DNA of 7,589 bases from Sneathiella sp. (GTDB lineage: Bacteria > Pseudomonadota > Alphaproteobacteria > Sneathiellales > Sneathiellaceae), in NCBI GenBank assembly GCA_016765515.1, contig JAESPT010000164.1, positions 1 to 7,589 on the forward strand, given 5' to 3'. Under the pieces are notes generated by a model that was not told where the DNA came from, did not search any database, and was given only the letters and a program-made list of their open reading frames with translations. The first letter of the stretch is position 1, and each line of letters opens with the position of its first letter. This document shows positions 1 to 4,540 of this stretch, piece by piece. Both the position numbers and the translations under genes were made by a program.

Positions 1-143
1 ATGAACGTTGATTTTCCAGCCCCATTATCCCCAAGCAGACAATGAACCTCACCCGCATTCACCGACAGTGAAACGCCGGACAAGGCAATCACACGACCAA
101 AATGCTTTTCAATATTACGCATTTCCAAGAGAGGTGTGGTCAT
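1..143 (-). CDS. Sugar ABC transporter ATP-binding protein, N-terminal fragment
   Basis: This is the cytoplasmic ATPase subunit of the importer, reading off the left edge, so only the first 47 residues are visible. The fragment opens [20 protein letters not shown], the usual start of a sugar-importer nucleotide-binding domain, with an aromatic residue (F15) in the A-loop region. It ends in a complete Walker A motif, GDNGAGKST, at residues 38-46. The start is well supported: a GGGGGAG ribosome binding site lies 7 nt upstream, and the ATG follows the permease stop codon after a single base, which implies translational coupling. Whether the full protein has one domain or the tandem two-domain form seen in RbsA/MglA cannot be decided from this fragment. 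Its place after the binding protein and permease makes it the energy-coupling subunit of the same importer. Confidence 0.93.
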   Translation of the reverse strand, partial: MTTPLLEMRNIEKHFGRVIALSGVSLSVNAGEVHCLLGDNGAGKSTF

Positions 144-144
144 T

Positions 145-1290
145 TTATCGCTCCCCCGTGATCATACGGCGGATATAGGTATTGAGGATCACTGCCATTA
201 ACAGAATGATACCGAGAAAGACCCGGAAAAGAGAACTTTCGACACCGGCGAAAAAAAGACCCTGTTGTACAACGCCGAAGATCAAAGCCCCAAGCGCAGC
301 CCCTATAACTGATCCATATCCACCAGTTAGCAGAGCACCGCCGATCACAACTGAGATAATTGCCTCAAATTCTTTGAGCACCCCTCTATCCGCCGCGGCT
401 GAGCCAAACTCTATAACCTGACAGGTGGCAAAAACTGTTGCACAAAAGGCTGTGAACATGAACATGAGAATTTTGACACGATTGACAGGCACACCAACAT
501 AGCGTGCTGCCTGGGCATCACCGCCAGAGGCATAAATCCAGTTTCCAAAGCGGGTTTTTGTCAACAGAACATGGCCAAAAACAATGAGAATAAGGGCCCA
601 CACGATCAGCATGGGTATGCCGTCTACAACGGGTTGTCCCATTCGAGTGCCCCGCGAAAACGTCTCAATCACGCCGGCATCCCCCAGCCATTGAAATAAA
701 CCGGTCAGGATTTTACCGCCAAATAGCGGTGCCAGCGGATCCCCTTCTGCAACCTCTCGAACACCACCAATAATGGTTTTACGCGTCGCGTAAATAGAGA
801 CGTAAATCGTCAAACCTCTGAGGATATACAATGAGGCAAGTGTGACAATAAAGGACGGCAGGCCCGTTTTTATAACGAGATATCCGTTCAGCGCCCCAAT
901 TGCCATTGCCAGAGTGAAAGCCAACAATATACTCAACCAAAGTGGCCAACCCCATTGGACGGAGGTAACGGCGATGACAATTCCGGCGAACCCGATCATG
1001 GAACCGACGGAGAGGTCAAACTCTCCGGCAATCATTAACAGACAGGCTCCCACGGCGATAATGGCAAACTGGGCTGAAACGGTTGTCCAGTTCATTATTC
1101 CTTCCAGCGCAAACATCCCTGTATCTCGGGCAATAGCGAGAAAAAACATAAAAACCAGAATTGTTCCAACAATGGCGCCTAGATCTGGACGGATCATGGC
1201 TTTTCTAAACCGTGAAATCTCCTTTATCCGCTCGTCTTTTAATCCAGGTTTTGCCAAGTGTTGATTAGACGTAGCATTTTCGGATGTCAT
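145..1290 (-). CDS. Sugar ABC transporter permease (RbsC/BPD_transp_2 family)
   Basis: Inner-membrane permease of 381 residues, probably forming a homodimeric channel for inositol or a related polyol. Hydrophobic segments recur from about residue 37 to the C-terminus, for example near 38-55, 72-88, 97-112, 117-140, 144-165, 224-243, 274-292, 309-345 and 354-371. The motif GEFDLSVGS (89-97) is the counterpart of the GGIDLSVGS signature of ribose-type permeases. The cytoplasmic loop [18 protein letters not shown] (256-273) matches the family's ATPase-contact loop. The protein is longer than E. coli RbsC (321 residues). Part of the excess is a soluble N-terminus of about 35 residues, and part is an enlarged loop near 166-222. 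The start is supported by GGGGAGG just upstream. It lies downstream of the binding protein, with an 82-bp gap holding a stem-loop, and is coupled to the ATPase gene. The family is certain; the substrate is inferred only from the neighbours. Confidence 0.93.
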   Translation of the reverse strand: MTSENATSNQHLAKPGLKDERIKEISRFRKAMIRPDLGAIVGTILVFMFFLAIARDTGMFALEGIMNWTTVSAQFAIIAVGACLLMIAGEFDLSVGSMIGFAGIVIAVTSVQWGWPLWLSILLAFTLAMAIGALNGYLVIKTGLPSFIVTLASLYILRGLTIYVSIYATRKTIIGGVREVAEGDPLAPLFGGKILTGLFQWLGDAGVIETFSRGTRMGQPVVDGIPMLIVWALILIVFGHVLLTKTRFGNWIYASGGDAQAARYVGVPVNRVKILMFMFTAFCATVFATCQVIEFGSAAADRGVLKEFEAIISVVIGGALLTGGYGSVIGAALGALIFGVVQQGLFFAGVESSLFRVFLGIILLMAVILNTYIRRMITGER

Positions 1291-1327
1291 CTTTTCCTCC
1301 CCATCCCCAAATCGTTATACTCATTAA

Positions 1328-1373
1328 GGAAGCCGGGAATACGGCCAAGCCGTTCCCCTCTCAGCCGGATTCC
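1328..1373 (-). promoter_or_regulatory. Intercistronic stem-loop between binding protein and permease
   Basis: The gap after the binding-protein gene folds on itself. The outer arms GGAAgCCGG (1328-1336) and CCGGaTTCC (1365-1373) pair with one mismatch, and the second arm reaches the last base of the stop codon. Inside, ACGGC (1341-1345) and GCCGT (1349-1353) form a tight hairpin with a CAA loop. The inner hairpin can be extended by GGGA/TCCC around a 2-nt bulge, but this competes with the outer stem for two bases. No T-run follows on the minus strand, so it is not a classic intrinsic terminator. Such structures after binding-protein genes often protect the upstream mRNA and lower expression of the membrane subunits; that role is inferred here. 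Confidence 0.5.
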
Positions 1374-2332
1374 TAGCGCAATTCGCCAGCAAATTTTTCG
1401 ACCAATTTAATGTTGTCTTTGACAATAAAACCGGGCCCGGAGTTAATATGGCCTGAGGGAAGGACACCATACCGAACAAAGTTGGTCAGGATCACAACAG
1501 GCAAGTAACCTTGAAGGTAAGGTTGCTGATCAATTGCAAAATTGATTTCATCAGATTTAATGGCCGCCGCAATTTCACCGGATAGATCAAAAGTACCGAA
1601 TTGCATTTCCCCTGCTAGTCCCATTTCCTTCAATGCAGCCAAAGTCGGATGAGCGGAGGTCGGTCCAAGTGCCAAGACACTGTCCACATCTTTGTTAGAT
1701 CTCAAATAGGCAATCACTTTGTTTTTGATTTCCGAAGGATCCTGACCAGAATCGATCATCTGATTTCCAAGTTCTACGCCGAGAGCCGCAGCATATCCCT
1801 GACACCGTTCAACGGATGCCGGGTTCATAATATAGTGGTTTACACACAGGAATTTTTTGACCCCAGCGGCTTTTGCTCGTTGGCCTGCACCAAAACCAGC
1901 ATCATATTCTGGCTGCCCTACATGCAGCAGAGCACCAAGCTTTTCTGACTGTTCATGTGTTCCGGAATTTATTGTGATAACGGGGATGCCTTTATCGACA
2001 GCATCTCTGATCGGACCTGAGAGGACGTCAAAATCAGCAATCGAGACAATAATGCCATCAGGGTTGGAAGCGGTTGTTTGCTGGACAATCCGCGCCATAT
2101 CCGCAAGATCACCGGTTGTTGGATTGCGGTAGTCAACGGTTACGCCCATCTCGTCACCCGCAATTTTAATTGCATTTTTGATCGTATTCCACCAGGAATC
2201 AGAATCTGGCGCATGACTTATAAGAACAAATCGTTCACCTTCTGCCAGAGCGGTGGTCGCAATCGTTGCCGTTCCTGCCATTGCTAACAACCCTAAGCTG
2301 AGCCCAGCAATATTCTTTAATAGAACTCTCAT
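1373..2332 (-). CDS. Periplasmic sugar/inositol-binding protein of ABC importer
   Basis: Substrate-binding protein of 319 residues of the ribose/galactose-type family (Peripla_BP_4 fold). A Sec signal peptide is clear: MRVLLKN, a hydrophobic core, then TALA with likely cleavage after residue 30, before EGERFVLISH. The mature part shows the alternating strand-helix pattern of the family, including SNPDGIIVSIADFDVL, GIPVITINSG and a late IDQQPYLQGYLPV segment. The start at 2332 is preferred because GGAGGAG lies at an ideal distance. An in-frame ATG 27 nt upstream (2359) would add nine residues before the signal peptide and has only AGG very close to it. It is the first gene of the importer operon and faces iolR across a 244-bp control region. 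Context suggests inositol, but the sequence is not obviously a Caulobacter-type IbpA, so another polyol or inositol derivative is possible. Confidence 0.9.
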   Translation of the reverse strand: MRVLLKNIAGLSLGLLAMAGTATIATTALAEGERFVLISHAPDSDSWWNTIKNAIKIAGDEMGVTVDYRNPTTGDLADMARIVQQTTASNPDGIIVSIADFDVLSGPIRDAVDKGIPVITINSGTHEQSEKLGALLHVGQPEYDAGFGAGQRAKAAGVKKFLCVNHYIMNPASVERCQGYAAALGVELGNQMIDSGQDPSEIKNKVIAYLRSNKDVDSVLALGPTSAHPTLAALKEMGLAGEMQFGTFDLSGEIAAAIKSDEINFAIDQQPYLQGYLPVVILTNFVRYGVLPSGHINSGPGFIVKDNIKLVEKFAGELR

Positions 2333-2443
2333 CGTCTCCTCCACGTTTTGATTTTTCATTTTCCTGTTGGGTGCAGACAGTTCTATTCGTCGTAGAATCC
2401 ATCTGACACAAAAAACAGCCTAAATATTTTATATACAAATTAC

Positions 2444-2465
2444 AATAGAATTTATATTCCAAATT
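2444..2465 (+). promoter_or_regulatory. Candidate IolR operator in the importer/iolR control region
   Basis: An AT-rich imperfect palindrome, AGAA-TTTATA-TTCC at 2447-2460, flanked by AAT on the left and AAATT on the right. Read on the minus strand it is GGAA-N6-TTCT, one base from the GGAA-N6-TTCC motif that I recall being reported for IolR-controlled promoters in Sinorhizobium and Caulobacter. A related 22-bp sequence (17 of 22 identical) lies on the opposite strand at 4460-4481 in the iolG/iolC control region. It would sit just downstream of the candidate importer start point, a repressing position. Binding by IolR is inferred. Confidence 0.5.
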
Positions 2466-2476
2466 AGAAAAAAATA

Positions 2477-2504
2477 ATGATACACTCTCCCTCTTGCTCT
2501 TCAA
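2477..2504 (-). promoter_or_regulatory. Candidate sigma-70 promoter of the importer operon
   Basis: On the minus strand TTGAAG (2504-2499) is followed after 16 nt by TATCAT (2482-2477), a 5/6 match to the -10 consensus, with four of six at -35. Transcription would begin near 2470, about 140 nt before the binding-protein start codon, and would run directly into the candidate operator at 2447-2460. The region is AT-rich and other TATA-like strings exist closer to the gene, so the assignment is tentative. Confidence 0.3.
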
Positions 2505-2521
2505 GAGCTGACATGTGTAAT
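2494..2521 (+). promoter_or_regulatory. Candidate iolR promoter with palindrome over the -35 region
   Basis: TTGCTC (2494-2499), a 16-nt spacer and TGTAAT (2516-2521, 5/6 to the -10 consensus) point toward iolR, whose start is 56 nt further on. The -35 lies inside or beside the perfect palindrome GCTCTT-C-AAGAGC (2496-2508). That palindrome also contains the -35 of the opposing importer promoter, so one bound protein could block both. The -35 match is weak (3/6). Confidence 0.3.
2496..2508. repeat. Perfect 13-bp palindrome GCTCTT-C-AAGAGC, possible operator
   Basis: Two 6-bp arms around a single central base, in the intergenic control region between the importer operon and iolR. Eleven of its bases (GCTCTTCAAGA) recur on the minus strand at 4443-4433, in the control region upstream of iolG. 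Recurrence in both divergent regions of the same pathway argues against chance, though the second copy keeps full symmetry only in its inner part. Confidence 0.45.
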
Positions 2522-2576
2522 TTGGCGGCGAGTAGATTTGAAGGGTGCCAGGACTTCCAGCGCCGGAGAAATAATT

Positions 2577-3407
2577 ATGAGTAATGACGAACACACAACC
2601 TTGCCTAAGTCCTATGAGGAAATGGTTCGCGAAATTTCGGCTCAGCACGACTCTTTGAGCAAACGCTTGAAGCAGATTGCACGTTATGCATTAGACAATC
2701 CGAATGACTTTGCACTGAAGACCATTGCAGAAATCGCTAAAAAAGCAGAGGTACAACCCTCAGCCCTTGTTCGTTTTGCCAAAGCTTTCGGTTTTTCCGG
2801 CTTTACGGATGTGCAGCGTTTGTTTCAGCAGAGGCTTCTCGAATCCAGGCCAAGTTATGATAATCGCCTGCAACATTTACGAGAAAGCTCTGATAATACA
2901 CCGTTGGACCTCTTGAAAAAATTTGCCGTTGCCAACACAATCGCCCTTGAACATCTGGTTGAAGAAATGCCGGAAGAAAAATTGAAAGAGGCCATTCGTA
3001 TCCTGAGTGATGCAGAAACAATCCATGTATTAGGGATGCGACGCTCTTTCCCGCTCGCGTCCATGTTTTACTACTCAGTCACAAAAATGGGACACCGGGC
3101 GCATCTTATTGACAATGTTGGTGGCATGCATGTGGAGCAGCAGACTAATGTGGGACCGAGGGACGCACTGATTGCTTTCAGTTTTTCCGGTTACACCCCC
3201 TACGTGACCTCAGCTGCAGAAAAAACACACCACGGGGGGATCCCTGTTGTCGCGATTACAGATCATCTACTCAGTCCCCTTACGCATTGCTCTACAGTAT
3301 GTTTTCATGTGGAAGATGGTGCCGTTCATGATTTTAAATCTCTTGGCGCTTCAATGTGTTTGGTCCAAGCCCTTGTCGTCGGGCTTGGAGCCGTAGAGAC
3401 GGATTAA
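2577..3407 (+). CDS. iolR: RpiR-family transcriptional regulator of inositol catabolism (IolR type)
   Basis: Cytoplasmic DNA-binding regulator of 276 residues. The N-terminal domain (about 10-90) carries the RpiR helix-turn-helix; TIAEIAKKAEVQPSALVRFA (49-68) holds the two helices, followed by KAFGFSGFTDVQ (69-80). The C-terminal SIS domain (about 145-272) has IHVLGMRRS at the first strand and SFSGYT (202-207) at the expected sugar-phosphate-binding loop. In Sinorhizobium and Salmonella, RpiR-type IolR proteins repress iol genes and are relieved by a phosphorylated inositol breakdown product; that role is inferred here from family and location. Start 2577 is chosen because GGAGAA precedes it at good spacing; an in-frame TTG at 2538 would add 13 residues. 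It is divergent from the importer and convergent with iolG, with 4 bp between the stop codons. The symbol rests on context, since RpiR proteins are hard to tell apart. Confidence 0.85.
   Translation: MSNDEHTTLPKSYEEMVREISAQHDSLSKRLKQIARYALDNPNDFALKTIAEIAKKAEVQPSALVRFAKAFGFSGFTDVQRLFQQRLLESRPSYDNRLQHLRESSDNTPLDLLKKFAVANTIALEHLVEEMPEEKLKEAIRILSDAETIHVLGMRRSFPLASMFYYSVTKMGHRAHLIDNVGGMHVEQQTNVGPRDALIAFSFSGYTPYVTSAAEKTHHGGIPVVAITDHLLSPLTHCSTVCFHVEDGAVHDFKSLGASMCLVQALVVGLGAVETD
3364..3389 (+). repeat. Perfect 9-bp inverted repeat at the 3' end of iolR
   Basis: TCCAAGCCC (3364-3372) and GGGCTTGGA (3381-3389) are exact reverse complements separated by 8 nt, inside the last coding part of iolR. With only 4 bp between the iolR and iolG stop codons, any hairpin marking the transcript ends must lie inside coding sequence, and this is the best candidate. 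Neither side is followed by a T-run, so a standard intrinsic terminator is not supported. It may block 3' exonucleases, or the symmetry may be coincidental. Confidence 0.4.
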
Positions 3408-3411
3408 AGAC

Positions 3412-4404
3412 TCATTGCGAGATTTTCACCGGTAATCCAGTCTCAACAGATTGTTGGGCGGCGTCCGCCAGGATTAGGGCCACCCGTCCATCCTGCATTG
3501 TGGCCATTGGCTTTGCCTTACCTTCAATGCAATCTAAAAAGTGAGCCATTTCAGCCTTATAAGCGTCTTCATATCGTTCAAGGAAAAAATGCAGGGGTTT
3601 GTCTGATATCACCCCGTGTTCAGTGATCGTCGTGACGGCTGTTGACGACCGGTTATCCGCTTTGACCATCCCTTTGGAGCCGAACACTTCCAGTCGCTGA
3701 TCATATCCATAGGCTGCTCGCCTATTGTTTGTAATGTGAACCAAAACACCTGAAGCTGACGTCAAGGTAACGGCCGCTGTATCAATATCCCCTGCTGCAC
3801 CGATATTCGGATCAATCAGGCAAGATCCCTTGGCATATACCTCCACCGGCACCTCCCCCAGGATCCAATGTGCCAAATCCAAATCATGGATCATCATGTC
3901 ACGGAAAAGACCGCCAGATACTTTAACATAGGATACCGGCGGCGGAGACGGATCGCGACTTGTGATAATGACAGTTTCAAGATCTCCTACAGCGCCAGAT
4001 CTGGCCGCACGGCAGACGCTCCCCATTGTTGGGTCAAACCGTCGATTAAACCCAATAAGTGTTGTTACACCCGTATCTTCAATGACTTCTATAGCCTGTT
4101 CAACGCGCGCAAGACTAAGATCAATGGGCTTTTCACAGAATATCGCTTTTCCAGCCCTGGCAGACGCCTCGATCAAATCCGCATGGGTATCCGTCGAGCT
4201 TGCGATTATGACAGCCTTGATATCCGGATCTCTCAGCGCCTCTTCAATGCTTGCAGTGCTGGCCTGATATTTTCCAGCCAACTCCGCTGCCGCATCGGCA
4301 TTGACATCCACCACATATTTAAGTTCAGCCCGGCCACTTGCTGCCGCGTTCGCGGCGTGGATTTGACCGATACGTCCCGCCCCAAATTGGCAAATTCCAA
4401 TCAT
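3412..4404 (-). CDS. iolG: Inositol 2-dehydrogenase (Gfo/Idh/MocA family)
   Basis: NAD-dependent oxidation of myo-inositol to 2-keto-myo-inositol (scyllo-inosose), the first catabolic step, in the cytoplasm. The 330-residue protein has the expected family length. The N-terminal Rossmann domain starts with GAGRIG (8-13). D33 at the end of the second strand favours NAD over NADP. E91-K92-P93 is the family EKP motif with the catalytic lysine. RDMMIHDLD supplies D169 and H173, with the same spacing as the catalytic D172/H176 of Bacillus subtilis inositol dehydrogenase. Start 4404 follows AGGAGG by 5 nt; a longer in-frame TTG start at 4470 lacks support. It is transcribed away from iolC-iolD and ends 4 bp from iolR. 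Upstream, a perfect TTGACA (4462-4457) could be its -35, but no good -10 follows at 16-18 nt. Oxidation of scyllo- or chiro-inositol cannot be excluded. The same gene is called idhA in rhizobia. Confidence 0.9.
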   Translation of the reverse strand: MIGICQFGAGRIGQIHAANAAASGRAELKYVVDVNADAAAELAGKYQASTASIEEALRDPDIKAVIIASSTDTHADLIEASARAGKAIFCEKPIDLSLARVEQAIEVIEDTGVTTLIGFNRRFDPTMGSVCRAARSGAVGDLETVIITSRDPSPPPVSYVKVSGGLFRDMMIHDLDLAHWILGEVPVEVYAKGSCLIDPNIGAAGDIDTAAVTLTSASGVLVHITNNRRAAYGYDQRLEVFGSKGMVKADNRSSTAVTTITEHGVISDKPLHFFLERYEDAYKAEMAHFLDCIEGKAKPMATMQDGRVALILADAAQQSVETGLPVKISQ

Positions 4405-4432
4405 ATAGTCCTCCTGAAAATAATGCTGTCCA

Positions 4433-4443
4433 TCTTGAAGAGC
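4433..4443 (-). repeat. Second copy of the shared 11-bp element GCTCTTCAAGA
   Basis: Read on the minus strand, this matches 11 contiguous bases of the palindrome at 2496-2508. It lies 29 nt upstream of the iolG start codon, in the expected promoter-proximal leader. Only the inner four base pairs of symmetry are kept here, so it may be a weaker or half site. Confidence 0.4.
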
Positions 4444-4454
4444 AGTTATTGTCC

Positions 4455-4483
4455 TTGTCAATTTGAACAAAATATTCTATTTT
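4455..4483 (+). promoter_or_regulatory. Candidate sigma-70 promoter of iolC-iolD
   Basis: TTGTCA (4455-4460, 5/6 to the -35 consensus), exactly 17 nt, then TATTTT (4478-4483, 4/6 to the -10 consensus). Transcription would start near 4490, within an A/T tract (five T then eight A, 4480-4492), about 50 nt before the iolC start codon. One candidate operator lies in the spacer and another just after the predicted start, the layout expected for repression. The -35 overlaps a TTGACA on the other strand (4462-4457), which may serve iolG. Confidence 0.45.
4460..4481 (-). promoter_or_regulatory. Candidate IolR operator 1 in the iolG/iolC control region
   Basis: On the minus strand this begins AATAGAAT and ends TTCAAATT. 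It matches the site at 2444-2465 at 17 of 22 positions, with the outer eight bases on one side and five on the other identical. Its core is GAA-N7-TTC (plus-strand GAA at 4465 and TTC at 4475). It occupies the spacer of the predicted iolC promoter, so binding would exclude RNA polymerase. Confidence 0.5.
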
Positions 4484-4494
4484 TAAAAAAAAGC

Positions 4495-4507
4495 GAAATA
4501 TTTATTC
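4495..4507 (+). promoter_or_regulatory. Candidate operator 2, GAA-N7-TTC, 30 bp from operator 1
   Basis: GAAATATTTATTC repeats the GAA-N7-TTC form of the site at 4465-4477, with each arm displaced by exactly 30 bp. That is close to three helical turns, so both sites would face the same side of the DNA. It lies just downstream of the predicted iolC transcription start. The core is AT-rich, so chance similarity is a real alternative. Confidence 0.4.
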
Positions 4508-4540
4508 AGATAATCCTTCTTTTGGCAGAGGCTCGCAAGA

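Noticed and set aside
2333..2359. Longer start for the binding protein at the ATG at 2359
   Set aside because: The downstream ATG has a much better ribosome binding site (GGAGGAG), and starting there gives a normal signal peptide without extra charged residues in front.
2538..2576. Longer iolR start at a TTG codon, adding 13 residues
   Set aside because: The ATG at 2577 has GGAGAA at good spacing, and the extra residues do not resemble the start of RpiR proteins.
2235..2648. 137-residue minus-strand open frame across the importer/iolR gap
   Set aside because: It overlaps the starts of both flanking genes and the promoter region and has no plausible protein features; it is a by-product of few stop codons in that frame.
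4405..4470. Extended iolG start at a TTG codon (4470)
   Set aside because: The ATG at 4404 follows AGGAGG directly and begins the Rossmann fold as expected; the extension would also run through the candidate operator and promoter.
4480..4492. T5A8 tract as an intrinsic terminator
   Set aside because: No GC-rich stem precedes it on either strand, and it lies in a divergent promoter region where no transcript should end.
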